From Streptomyces violaceusniger (GTDB lineage Bacteria > Actinomycetota > Actinomycetes > Streptomycetales > Streptomycetaceae), in contig BJHW01000001.1 of the NCBI GenBank assembly GCA_005405945.1, positions 6,944,001-7,008,000 of the forward strand: a DNA stretch of 64,000 nt, written 5' to 3'. Position 1 is the first letter of the stretch; every line of letters begins with the position of its first letter. Position numbers and translations under genes: made by a program. The notes under the pieces are model-generated. The model was not told where the DNA came from, did not search any database, and worked only from the letters and a program-made list of their open reading frames with translations. Below are positions 50,241 through 59,313 of the stretch, piece after piece.

Positions 50241-51834
50241 ATGAGTTCGACGGGGGAAGAGGCGGCGGGCGCGCGGGGCGCGCCCGCGGGGCCGTGGTGG
50301 TGGGCGCGGCGGCGGAGCATGGGGCTCGATGTCCTGCTCGCCGTGGCGTCGTCGATCGAGTGCGCGGTCGAGGGCGTCGGCTTCGCCCACGAGGCCCGGA
50401 TCCCGGTGGCCGTCGGGGTGCTGATCGGGATGCTCGTCGGGGCCACGTTGGTGTTGCGGCGCCGCTGGGCGATCGCCGTGGTGCTGATATCGATCGCGGT
50501 CACGCCCGCCGAAATGGGTCTGCTGCTCGGCCTCGTGGGGCTCTACACCCTGGCCTCGTCCGAGGTGCCGCGCCGGATCACGGCGGTGCTGGCCGGGATG
50601 GCGGCGGTGGGCAGCTTCCTCGTCACGGTGATCGGCTTTCGTCGGGGCAATCCGCAGAGCGGTCTGGGGACCTCGGTGTGGGAGGCCCCGATGTTCGCCA
50701 TGGTCCTCACCCTGGGGCTGACCGCCCCGCCGGTGCTGCTGGGGCTGTACGTCCGGGCCCGTCGGCGGCTGGTGGAGAGCCTGCGGGAGCGGGCGGACGG
50801 TCTGGAGCGGGAGCTCTCGCTGCTCGCGGAGCGGGCGGAGGAACGGGCCGAGTGGGCCCGCAACGAGGAGCGGACCCGGATCGCGCGGGAGATGCACGAC
50901 GTGGTGGCGCACCGGGTGAGCCTGATGGTGGTGCACGCGGCGGCGCTGCAGGCGGTGGCGCTCAAGGATCCGGAGAAGGCGTCGAAGAACGCGGCGCTGG
51001 TGGGCGACATGGGGCGGCAGGCGCTGACGGAGCTGCGGCAGATGCTGGGGGTGCTGCGGTCGCAGGACGGTCTGCGGGCCCCGGCGGGGGCGGGGCGGCG
51101 TTCGCCGCCGGGTCCTCGTCCTCCGCCGGGTCTTCCTCCGCCGATGCCGCCGATGCCGCCGACGCCGCCGGGTCCTCGGCCGAGGAGAGGCCGCTGGCGG
51201 CGGTGGCGGCGGCTGCCTCGGCCGCCGCGGAGGCCGCCGAGTCCGCGGGGCGGCCGGGAAGGGCGTGGAGGTGGCCGGGGGGCCGCGGCTGGCGGAGCTG
51301 GAGGCGCTGGTGGGGCAGTCCCGGGCGGCGGGGATGGCGGTGGAGCTCTCGGTCGAGGGCGAGGAGCGGCGGTACGCGGCTCCGGTGGAGCAGACGGCGT
51401 ACCGGGTGGTCCAGGAGGCGCTGACCAACGTCCACAAGCACGCCCCGGGCGCGAGCGCGCGGGTGCGGGTGGCGCACCGCACCGCCGAGATCGCGGTCCT
51501 GGTGGAGAACGGGCCGTCGGAGCGTGGCGCGGCGGACGCGGGGTTGCCGAGCGGGGGGAACGGCCTGGTCGGGATGCGGGAGCGGGTCTCGACGCTCGGC
51601 GGGGGCTTTGTGTCGGGGGCCACGGAGGCGGGTGGCTTCCGGGTGTCGGCGGTCATCCCGGACGGGGCGGACGGGCCTGATGGCCCTGGCCGTACGGATG
51701 GCCACAGCCGTACGGGCCGCCCCGGCCGTACGGACCGCCCGAATGACGCGGATCACACGGACGGGGCGGCTCGTGCGGACCGCACCGCGGCCGAGGAGCG
51801 CCGCGGGGGCGTGGAGCGGGCGAAGAGCGCCTAA
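50241..51834 (+). CDS. Sensor histidine kinase, orphan (frameshifted in this assembly)
   Basis: About 531 residues after adding one G at 51092-51095 and one at 51247-51250. An N-terminal region of about four to six membrane helices is followed by a HisKA_3 domain (ERTRIAREMHDVVAHRVSLM, phosphoacceptor His in MHDVVAH). A low-complexity Ser/Ala/Asp linker of about 50 residues comes next, where both shifts lie, and then a HATPase with N-box VVQEALTNVHKHA and G2 region GNGLVGMRERV. The C-terminus is a charged Asp/Arg tail. ATG at 50241. No response regulator is adjacent on either side, unusual for this class. Confidence 0.82.
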
Positions 51835-51946
51835 GCGGCCTAAGCGTGCTGCGGAAGTGCGCTGAGCTGTCGTCGTTCGTCTGCGGCGCCGTCGTGGCTG
51901 GTCGCGCCCGCGCCCACGCGGCGGAGCCGCGCATCGACACAGCCCC

Positions 51947-51963
51947 GCGCCCCTTCGGGGCGC
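51947..51963. terminator. Hairpin between histidine kinase and SUKH-3 genes
   Basis: GCGCCCC-TTC-GGGGCGC, a perfect 7-bp stem with 3-nt loop between the convergent genes. Confidence 0.7.
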
Positions 51964-51964
51964 C

Positions 51965-52602
51965 TCACGCACGCGTCAGTCTGGCCGGGAGCGCGCCTGT
52001 GACGAGGGTGCTGAGGGCGGCGTCCAGGGTGGGGCCGAGGTACCAGTCCCCGGTGTGGTCGAGGCTGTAGACCCTCCCCTCCGCGTCGATGGTCAGCACC
52101 GCCTGCCCGTCCGCCTCCTCGCCCAGCGGGCTCACCTCGGTCTCCAGGGCCCGGCCCAGGTCGCCGAGGGTGCGGGCGAGGTGGAGGCCGTGCAGCGGGT
52201 CGATGCGGAACGGGGTCGGGGCGATCTCGCGGCCCGCCCCGGGCGGCTGGATATGCAGCCCGCCGAACTCCGCCCACGCCTCGACCGCCGCCGGGAAGAC
52301 GGCGTGCCGGTGGCCCGCGGGGAGGTGTGGGCGCGCAGGGTGTCGGCCCAGACCTCGGCGCGCCGCATGTCCCAGCGGCCGGGTTGCCAGCCCGCCTCGC
52401 GCAGGGCGGCGTCCACGGCGACGGAGAAGCGGGTGACGTCCATGCGGTCGATCGGCCGCCGGGCCGGGCGCGTCGGCTGCCGGGTCGGCGTTCCCGGCGG
52501 GGCCTGGGCCGTCTGCGGTGCCTGCGGGGCGTGTGGTGCCTGCGGGGTCTGTGGTGCCTGTGGTGCCTGCGGGGCGTGTGGTGCTTGATGTGCTTGGCTC
52601 AC
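51965..52602 (-). CDS. SUKH-3 family immunity-type protein (frameshifted in this assembly)
   Basis: About 212 residues after restoring one base at 52319-52322. The first ~40 residues are Gln/Ala/Pro repeats. The domain follows: SVAVDAALREAGWQPGRWDM, then FPAAVEAWAEFGGLHIQPPG, TLGDLGRALETEVSPLGEEA and LDHTGDWYLGPTLDAAL, which fits the SUKH-3 family as I know it. SUKH proteins neutralise nucleic-acid-targeting toxins, including deaminases. Its GTG overlaps the stop of the upstream YwqJ-type deaminase by 4 bp, the classic toxin-then-immunity order. Confidence 0.8.
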
Positions 52603-53120
52603 GTGCTCTCACCCACCACCCGTACGCCGAAATGCGCCAGCAGCGCGGCACAGGACAGACAGGGCGGGGCGTAGCTGCCGTGCTGCGGGTCGCCCGCCTC
52701 CCGGATCCGGCGGGTGGTGAGCTTGGCCTGTTTGAGGGAGCGGCGGGCCTCACCCTGGGTGAGCGGTTTGCGGGAGGCGCGCTTGGAGCGGCCGGCCTCG
52801 ACGTTCGCCAGGTGGCGGGAGAGCAGGATCGCCTCGGGGCAGCGCCCGGTGAATCGTTCACGCTGGCCGCTGGCGAGCGCGTCGAGGAATTCCCGCACCA
52901 GCGGATGGAGCGTCGGCGGCTGGTCGGCCTTGCCCCCGGTGCAGGTCAGCGTCTCGCCGCGGACGGACAGCGCGGCCGCGACGGCGGGCAGGATGCCGTC
53001 GCGGCGGCGGTGGAGCGGCGGTGGGCCGGCGTCGGGGTCGACGCTGCTCCATCTCAGCCGGGGGTCGCCGGCCGCGGCGGTGGCGCCGTCGCCGCCTCCG
53101 TTGCTCTGCGTGATGTGCAT
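52599..53120 (-). CDS. YwqJ-like putative deaminase
   Basis: 173 residues. Zinc-dependent deaminase signature in two parts: CPE (TGRCPEAILLSRHL) and PCxxC (YAPPCLSCAALLAHFGV), spaced as in the YwqJ family of polymorphic-toxin deaminases. A basic segment (AGRSKRASRKPL) lies between. ATG at 53120 with GGGAGGG 9 nt upstream. No signal peptide and no long toxin-delivery N-terminus, so it may be a cytoplasmic enzyme or a detached toxin domain. Coupled to the SUKH-3 gene. Substrate (DNA, RNA or nucleotide) unknown. Confidence 0.77.
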   Translation of the reverse strand: MHITQSNGGGDGATAAAGDPRLRWSSVDPDAGPPPLHRRRDGILPAVAAALSVRGETLTCTGGKADQPPTLHPLVREFLDALASGQRERFTGRCPEAILLSRHLANVEAGRSKRASRKPLTQGEARRSLKQAKLTTRRIREAGDPQHGSYAPPCLSCAALLAHFGVRVVGEST

Positions 53121-53151
53121 GTGGTGGATCCCTCCCTGTGCAATCCCCCGG

Positions 53152-53172
53152 TTGCAATGATCAGATTGCCAA
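53152..53172. promoter_or_regulatory. Inverted repeat in the deaminase/SUKH divergent spacer
   Basis: TTGCAAT-GATCAG-ATTGCCAA is a near-palindrome in a 196-bp divergent spacer and is AT-rich for this genome. A further TGCAAT lies at about 53139. Position suggests an operator shared by both gene pairs. Confidence 0.45.
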
Positions 53173-53316
53173 ATCCCGCGGGCGCTGCGGTAGTCCGGGT
53201 CTGAACGACCTGGTGGGGAGCGAGGGGCCGCTGGGGGCGGGTGGCCGCCCGGTTCGGCCGGTTGCGTCACCGCATAGGCTGTGCCCAGTAGCCAGCATCA
53301 GCAGGGGGCAACCGCC

Positions 53317-54293
53317 ATGACGACAGGTCGGCTCGGGCAGCATGCCGCGCCACCGAACACGGCCTACGCCGGGCAGGTCGTGCACTTCCCGGATCCCGTC
53401 CGGGCCGCGCGCCACCCCAAGGGCGTCCGCGTGGATGAAAACGGCTTTCCGGACTTCTCGCCGTATGCGCGCGCGGCCGCCGAAATCGCCGAGCCCCGGA
53501 GGGGTTCGGCGTCGACGAGCTCCGGCTGACGGACTACGTCTCGGCGAACGCGGCGCTGCACGCCACCGGGCACGAGCTGTGGAACGGGGCGTCGGCGGTG
53601 GCCACCCCGCACGGCTGGACCTGGCACCACGTCGTCGGCACCCGGCGCATGGAGCTGATACCGGTCGAGGTCAAGGCGCTGCTGCGGCACCACGGCGGGC
53701 TCGCCACGGCGCAGGTCGACCAGGAGAAGCGGGGCACCCGCCCGCTGCAGGAGACCCGGCCGATGCACGTGGGCCTGCCGCTGCGGGGCATTTCGGTCAC
53801 CGAGGAGCAGGTGCTCGGCGTCGAGGAGGACCTCGGCTACCGGCTGCCCGAGTCGTACCGCGCCTTCCTCAAGGCGGCGGGCGGCTGCGCACCAGTCGGC
53901 ACGGCGCTCGACCCGGAGTTGGGGCTGCTGATCGACCAGCCCTTCTTCACGGTGCGCGACGAGGCGGCGGTCAATGACCTCGTCTACATCAACAAGTGTC
54001 TGCGGGACCACTTCACCAAGGACTATCTGGGCGTCGGCTTCGTCCAGGGCGGGGTGATCGCGGTCAAGGTGAAGGGTGACGCGATCGGCTCGGTGTGGTT
54101 CTGTGCGTATGACGACGCGCGGGACCGTGACGGCTGGACGGTCCAGGAGCGGGTGGAGCGGCTGTTGCTGCCGTGCGGCGACGACTTCGACGCCTTCCTG
54201 CTCCGGCTGGCGGGCAATCCGCCGGAGCTCGAGACCGTGGCGAACCTGATGGTGGACGGTGGATTCGCGTACGCCGTCCCGGTGGAGGGGTGA
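53317..54293 (+). CDS. SMI1/KNR4 (SUKH) family protein (frameshifted in this assembly)
   Basis: About 325 residues after restoring one C at 53494-53497. An N-terminal region of unknown type (HGWTWHHVVGTRRMELIPVE) is followed by a SUKH-1/SMI1-KNR4 domain: GISVTEEQVLGVEEDLGYRL, PESYRAFLKAAGGCAP, the FFTVRDEAAVNDLVYINKC segment and WFCAYDDARDRDGWTVQERV. SUKH domains bind partner proteins, often toxins. ATG at 53317. The next gene begins 6 bp after its stop. Together with the SUKH-3/deaminase pair on the other side it makes a divergent, mirrored locus. Confidence 0.78.
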
Positions 54294-54298
54294 GCGCG

Positions 54299-57200
54299 AT
54301 GGTGACCTTCGCACAGGCGCAGGAGCGCGCGGAACTCTGGATCAACGGCGATGTACCGGCCTATCAGCAGCGCGAGGCGCGGGTCCGGGAGTTCGACCTG
54401 GGCTTCGTGGTCTGGGCCGAGGACCGCCCGGACGGACCGGTCTCGGGCGGCGGCGCCGAGGGCACGCGGATGGTGATCGCCCGCGACAGCGGCGAGACCA
54501 CGCTGTGGCCGGGGCTGCCGGTGGGCGAGGTGATCCGCCGTTACGAGGAGCGGTACGGCACGACCGACGGCTCCCGCGACGAGTCCACCACCGGGCGCCA
54601 GCAGCGCATCGACTTGAACGCGACGTCCTTCCTGCTCACTCCGCCGGAGTGGTTGCAGGAGGCGGCGGACGCGATGAGCAGCCGGTCCGAGGGGCGGCTG
54701 GACCTTCCCGAGCAGCGGGCGGGGGCGGGGGCGGAGCCGGATGCCGCCGCTGCGTCCGCTGGTTCCGCTGCCTCCGCGCCGGTTTCGGGTTCTTCCGCGC
54801 CTCCGGCTCCGCCTGCCCCGTCGGCAGCTGGTGCCGCTTCACCTCCGTTGCCGCCGGAGGACGACTGGCCGTCGGCCGGTGGGCCGGGGTCCGGGGCCGC
54901 CGGGCCCGGGGCGCCGGGACACGGCGCCTCGGGACACAGGGCTCCGGGCGTGGACGACTGGCCGTCGGACGGCGGGGCGCGGAGCGCCGGGCCGGGCGCG
55001 CCGGACGCGCCGCACAGCGCGCCGGGCGCGCCGCCCGTGCCGCCCGTGCCGCCCGCGCCCGTGCCGGGCGCGCCCGCTCCGCCTGGGCCGGTTCCGGGTG
55101 CGCCTGCTCACGGTGGGCCGGTTCCGGGTGTGCCCCGGGACCGGGGCGGGGCCGTGGACGACTGGCCGTCCGACGGAGTCGCGCGTCCGCTCGCGGCCGA
55201 CCGGCCGCAGGACGGCCCGCCCGCGCCGGGTGCCCCGTCCGGCGATGAGGGCTGGCGGAACGCGCCGCCTCCGCCCCCGCCCGGTGGCGGCAGCCCGTGG
55301 GCCCCGCCCACGCCGGGCGCCGGTACGCCCTCCTCGGGGGGCCAGGCCGACAACGCGGCGCCGCCCGGCGACGTTACGCCGTGGGCCGGTACGGACATCA
55401 AGGGCGACGATGACGACGACCGCTCGGTCGCCCCGCCCGCCACGGTCTTCGCCCCGCCGCTCGCGGGCTCGGACGACGAGGACACCCCGGCGCCGGGCAT
55501 ACGGCCGGACGCCAAGACCGAGTTGATGTCCGGCGGCAGCGCGCTGCCGCCCACGGCCATCGCCCCGTCCCTCGACTTCCCAGGGCAGCGGGGCGGCCCC
55601 GGAACCGGTCCGGGCGCCGATCCCAACGCGAGTGACATCGCGGACGCCGCCACCCGTAAGGCGGGCGGCGGTCCGACGCCTCCGCCGCCCGGGACGCCGG
55701 GGACGCCCGGTGCTCCGGGGATGCCGGGTGCTCCGGGTGCGCCCGGCGCCCGGCCGGGTGCGGACTCCACGCCCCCGCCGTCCGCGCCGTCCGGGCCGGG
55801 TGCCCCGGCGCCCCGGCCGGGGGGTACGTACCGACGCAGCTGGTCTCGCAGCTCGACTCCGACAGCCTCGGCGGCGCCCCGCAGCCGCCCGGCCCGCCGG
55901 GCGCCCCTGGCGCTCCCGGCGCCCCTGGTGGGCAGGGTGGTGGGCAGACGCCGCCTCCGCCGGGTGCTCCGGGTGCGCCCGGTGGTGGTGTGCACGCTGC
56001 CGCGACGATGCTCGCGGGTGGTCCGGGTGCGCCCGGTGGCCAGACCCCGCCCCGGGCACCCCGCAGCCGCCCGGTCCGCCCGGTCCCCCGGACCTCCCGG
56101 CCCGCCTGGTCCTCCTGGCACGCCGGGTGCCCATGGCACCCCTGGTGTTCCTGGTGGGCAGGGTGGTGGGCAGACGCCGCCTCCGCCGGGTGCTCCGGGT
56201 ACGCCCGGTGGTGGTGTGCACGCTGCCGCGACGATGCTTGCCGGTGCTCCCGGCGCCCCGCAGCCGCCCGGTGCGCCCGGCGCTCCGGGCCAGGGTGCCC
56301 CGTCCGGCCCGCAGCCGCCCGGCCCACCCGGTGTCCCCGGTGCGGGTGGTCCGCACACGCCGCCGCCCCCGCCGGGCGCGGCCGGACCGCCGTACCCGGG
56401 CGGACCCGGCGCCCCTGGCGCGCCGGGCGCCCCCGGTATGCCTCCGCCCGCGGGCGCTCCCGTTCAGGGGCTGGCGCCGCCTCCGGGCGCGCCCGCGCCG
56501 GGGATGGCGCCGCCGCCCGGCTATGCGTATCCGCCGCCGCCCCCCGGGCAGCCGACCGTGGGCCCGGGCTATATGGCGGTGCTGCGCTACCGCGCCCAGG
56601 ACGGTTCGGAGCAGCAGCTGATCCGCCGTTCGGCGCCCGGGACCCCGCATCCGGAGTGGCAGATCCTGCACGAGCTGCGGGCGATGAACGTCCCGCCGCA
56701 GCAGGTGCTGGAGCTCCACACCGAGCTGGAGTCCTGTGATCTGCCCGGCGGCTACTGCGCCCGGATGATCCGGGAGAGCTGGCCGCAGGTGCGGATCAGC
56801 CACACCGCTCCGTACGGGCGCGATCACGCCACCCGGCAGCAGGGCGTACGGCATCTGCTGGAGCACCAGGGCGAGCTGCACCAAGTGGCGGACGGCCCGG
56901 CCCGTCCGGCGCCGAACCGGGTGCCGCTGCCGCACCCCAGCCAGGTGCAGCCGATTCCGCCGGTGCCGCCGGAGGGGCTGGCGCACGAGCTGGGCCAGGC
57001 CTTCGGGCCGCAGGGCATCGTCCGCTTCGACCAGCGCGCGGTGTCGCGGATGGGCGTTCCGGAGGTGGTGGCGCAGACGCTGGTGTGGGCGGGGCTGCCG
57101 CTGGACTTCGGTCCGTTCTTCTGGGCGCAGGCCCAGGCGGGCCGCCCGGTGCCGACGCTGGCGGAGCTGGCGGCGGAGCGCGGGGTGCAGTCCGCGCCGG

Positions 57201-57529
57201 ACGCGGGTTCGTACCTGGTCATGGGCAATGACTTCGGTCGTCAGCTGTGTGTGCAGTACGGCACGGCGAACATCGTGGCGGTGCCGCTGGAGGCGACGCC
57301 CCAGCCGACCCCGCCGCAGTTCGTGAACACCGGGCTGCCGGAGTTCGTGCGGTGCATGGCGCTGCTGGGCCGCATGTGGCGGCTGCGGTACGGGCTGACG
57401 CCGGACCAGGCGGGCCGTTGGACCGTGGACTTCCAGGCGCAGCTCGCGGGCCTGGACCCGGCGGCGCTGTCCACGCCGGACAACTGGTGGGCGGTGCTGC
57501 TGGAGCAGATGTGGGACGGCCTGCTGTGA
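54299..57529 (+). CDS. Multidomain protein: Imm35/YrhB-like start, collagen-like linker, deaminase-like domain, SUKH-4 end (hidden frameshifts)
   Basis: About 1,077 residues. Residues 1-95 (AQERAELWINGDVPAYQQRE, IARDSGETTLWPGLPVGEVI) resemble small immunity folds of the YrhB/Imm35 kind. The middle ~600 residues are Pro/Gly/Ala-rich with Gly-Pro-x runs. Then comes a domain with HPEWQILHELRAMNVPPQQ and TELESCDLPGGYCARMI, the His-Glu and Cys pattern of toxin-type deaminases. The C-terminal ~200 residues (VAQTLVWAGLPLDFGPFFWA, WTVDFQAQLAGLDP) fit SUKH-4. Between about 55820 and 56089 the frame shown is wrong: three one-base deficits (55819-55824, 56050-56053, 56085-56089) cancel, so the ORF stays open but about 90 residues are mistranslated. 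ATG 54299 with GGAGGGG upstream. Confidence 0.72.
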   Translation: MVTFAQAQERAELWINGDVPAYQQREARVREFDLGFVVWAEDRPDGPVSGGGAEGTRMVIARDSGETTLWPGLPVGEVIRRYEERYGTTDGSRDESTTGRQQRIDLNATSFLLTPPEWLQEAADAMSSRSEGRLDLPEQRAGAGAEPDAAAASAGSAASAPVSGSSAPPAPPAPSAAGAASPPLPPEDDWPSAGGPGSGAAGPGAPGHGASGHRAPGVDDWPSDGGARSAGPGAPDAPHSAPGAPPVPPVPPAPVPGAPAPPGPVPGAPAHGGPVPGVPRDRGGAVDDWPSDGVARPLAADRPQDGPPAPGAPSGDEGWRNAPPPPPPGGGSPWAPPTPGAGTPSSGGQADNAAPPGDVTPWAGTDIKGDDDDDRSVAPPATVFAPPLAGSDDEDTPAPGIRPDAKTELMSGGSALPPTAIAPSLDFPGQRGGPGTGPGADPNASDIADAATRKAGGGPTPPPPGTPGTPGAPGMPGAPGAPGARPGADSTPPPSAPSGPGAPAPRPGGTYRRSWSRSSTPTASAAPRSRPARRAPLALPAPLVGRVVGRRRLRRVLRVRPVVVCTLPRRCSRVVRVRPVARPRPGHPAAARSARSPGPPGPPGPPGTPGAHGTPGVPGGQGGGQTPPPPGAPGTPGGGVHAAATMLAGAPGAPQPPGAPGAPGQGAPSGPQPPGPPGVPGAGGPHTPPPPPGAAGPPYPGGPGAPGAPGAPGMPPPAGAPVQGLAPPPGAPAPGMAPPPGYAYPPPPPGQPTVGPGYMAVLRYRAQDGSEQQLIRRSAPGTPHPEWQILHELRAMNVPPQQVLELHTELESCDLPGGYCARMIRESWPQVRISHTAPYGRDHATRQQGVRHLLEHQGELHQVADGPARPAPNRVPLPHPSQVQPIPPVPPEGLAHELGQAFGPQGIVRFDQRAVSRMGVPEVVAQTLVWAGLPLDFGPFFWAQAQAGRPVPTLAELAAERGVQSAPDAGSYLVMGNDFGRQLCVQYGTANIVAVPLEATPQPTPPQFVNTGLPEFVRCMALLGRMWRLRYGLTPDQAGRWTVDFQAQLAGLDPAALSTPDNWWAVLLEQMWDGLL

Positions 57530-57574
57530 GTACGCCCGCGCGGCCCTGACCGCGCGCCGGAACCAATGGCGATC

Positions 57575-57610
57575 GAGGCGCCCGACCCCCGTGACGGGGG
57601 CGGGCGCCTC
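57575..57610 (+). terminator. Hairpin after the SUKH-4 gene
   Basis: GAGGCGCCCG (57575-57584) pairs with CGGGCGCCTC (57601-57610), extended inside by CCCCCGT/ACGGGGG with one bulge. Confidence 0.8.
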
Positions 57611-57739
57611 GTCGTTGTTGTCACCGGCGGCGCTCCCGGCCGCGGATATGGGCGGAGTGTCGCGTTATGGGGGATGAGAGGCCATCTATAAAGATGTGCG
57701 CCGAAGCGCGTTGCATACCGGACAAAAGGGGTTCCAAGG

Positions 57740-58660
57740 ATGGGCGCATCGGTGTCACGTCATGGCTTCACCATCGTCGGCGGACGGGGCCGTGGCTACC
57801 GTCCCGCGCAGGTCGACCGCTATGTGGCCGACCTGTCAGAAGCGCGGGACGCGGCGTGGGAGCGCGCCGCGCGCCTCACCGTGCTGGCCAATGAGCTGAC
57901 CGCGGAGGCGGAGCGGCTGCGCGAGGTGATCTCCCAACTGGCCCCCCAGACCTATGAGTCCCTCGGCGACCGGGCCCAGCTGATCCTGATGGCGGCCGAG
58001 GAGGAGGTCGTCTGTCTGCGGGCGGCGGCCGAGGCGACGGCGCAGGAGGAGTGGGAGGCCGCGCAGGCCGTGGCCCGTACGGTGCGGGACGCCGCCCGTG
58101 ACGAGGCCGAACTGGTCCGCGAGGCCGCCGAGGCGGCGGCGCGCGCCATCTTGGAGTCGGCCCAGGTGGATGTGGACGAGCTGCGGGCCGTCTCGCGCCA
58201 GGACGCCAAGGAGTGGCGGGCCCAGGCGCTGGCGGAGCTGAAGGAGATGCGGCAGCGCACCGCCGGGATCCTGGCCGAGCAGGAGCGGGAGCATGCCGAG
58301 CGGTGGGAGGCGGCGGGCCGCGAACTGGCCGAGCGGGACAACGCGATGACGGCCCGGCTGGCCCAGCTGGAGGAGTACGCCCAGGCGGGGCTCGCCGATG
58401 CCAAGCGGGAGTACGGGATGGCCGAGCAGGCCGCGCGGCTGCGGCAGGAGGACGCGCAGGCGCAGGCGGCGGAGATCATTGCCCAGGCGCGGGCCCGGGA
58501 GGAGCGGCTGGCGCGGGAGACGGAGCGGACGCTGCGCGAGCATGTGGAGCGGCGCGAGGAGCTCAAGGCGCATCTGGAGCATGTGCGCGGCAGCCTGGCG
58601 GCCCTGACCGGCAAGCCGGTGTCGGAAGACGCGACAGCCGCACCGCACCACGAGCCCTGA
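57740..58660 (+). CDS. DivIVA-like coiled-coil cytoskeletal protein
   Basis: 306 residues. The N-terminus (HGFTIVGGRGRGYRPAQVDRY) is a DivIVA-type membrane/scaffold motif; the remainder is a long alpha-helical coiled coil rich in Ala/Glu/Arg (AEAAARAILESAQVDVDELR, AREERLARETERTLREHVER). Similar proteins are labelled cellulose-binding protein in Streptomyces databases and relate to Scy/FilP polar-growth filaments. ATG at 57740 with AAAGGGG 8 nt upstream. Probably a cytoplasmic scaffold near hyphal tips; no catalytic site. Confidence 0.83.
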   Translation: MGASVSRHGFTIVGGRGRGYRPAQVDRYVADLSEARDAAWERAARLTVLANELTAEAERLREVISQLAPQTYESLGDRAQLILMAAEEEVVCLRAAAEATAQEEWEAAQAVARTVRDAARDEAELVREAAEAAARAILESAQVDVDELRAVSRQDAKEWRAQALAELKEMRQRTAGILAEQEREHAERWEAAGRELAERDNAMTARLAQLEEYAQAGLADAKREYGMAEQAARLRQEDAQAQAAEIIAQARAREERLARETERTLREHVERREELKAHLEHVRGSLAALTGKPVSEDATAAPHHEP

Positions 58661-58680
58661 CCCCACCGCCGGACCGCGAC

Positions 58681-58735
58681 GCCTGCGGCGGGCTGTTCCC
58701 CTCCCCGCCCCTTCCCGAAACTGGGGCTCCGCCCC
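58681..58735 (+). repeat. Copy of the GC-rich intergenic element arm
   Basis: Closely matches the inverted arms at 23055-23111 and 23471-23526: GCCTGCGGCGGGCT start, CCCCGCCCCTTCCCGAAAC core, then GGGGCTCCGCCCC. Confidence 0.75.
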
Positions 58736-58745
58736 AGACCCCGAC

Positions 58746-58883
58746 GGTGCTCTGCCCTGGACCCGGGCGGTGCTCTGCCCTGGACCCGGGCGGTGCTCTG
58801 CCCTGGACCCGGGCGGTGCTCTGCCCTGGACCCGGGCGGTGCTCTGCCCTGGACCCGGGCGGTGCTCTGCCCCGGACCCGGGC
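58746..58883 (+). repeat. Perfect 23-bp tandem repeat (VNTR)
   Basis: Five identical 23-bp copies (58746-58860) and a sixth with one change (58861-58883), then decay into related units to about 59080. The unit starts GGTGCTCTGCCC and ends GACCCGGGC. Intergenic. Confidence 0.92.
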
Positions 58884-59090
58884 GGGGCTCTGCCCCGGAC
58901 CCCGGCGGGCTCCGCCCCGGACCTCGGGCGGGGGCTTCGCCCCTGGCTGCGGACTGGTGCTTCGCTCCAGGCCTTGGGCGGGGGCTTCGTCCCTGGCCCC
59001 GGTCCGGTGCTCTACCCCAAGCCTCGGGCGGGGGCTTCGCCCCAGGCCCCGGGCCGGGGTTTTGCTCCAGTCCTGGATCGGGGCTTCGCC

Positions 59091-59208
59091 CCTTCCCACC
59101 ACGTCGATATGTGGCTCCGCCGCGTGGCAGGGGCTCCGCCCCTGGACCTCGAGATCCGGGGCGGAGCCCCGCCACGCGGCGGAGCCGCAGATGGGCGCCG
59201 TGGGAAGG
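59091..59208. terminator. Long imperfect hairpin between convergent genes
   Basis: About 59-bp arms centred on CTCGAG (59148-59153): CCTTCCCAC...GGCTCCGCCGCGTGGC on the left matches the reverse complement on the right with few mismatches. Serves as a bidirectional terminator between the coiled-coil gene and the MFS gene. Outside it, 58661-59313 has no gene. Confidence 0.75.
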
Positions 59209-59313
59209 GGCGGGGAGGGGAAAGATCCGCCGGGCGGACCACCGGCGGGCCCGCGTACCGGCGAGCCGCGGCCGACCCTCGCGCCGACGGCCGCCGTCGC
59301 CTCCGCCCGCCGT

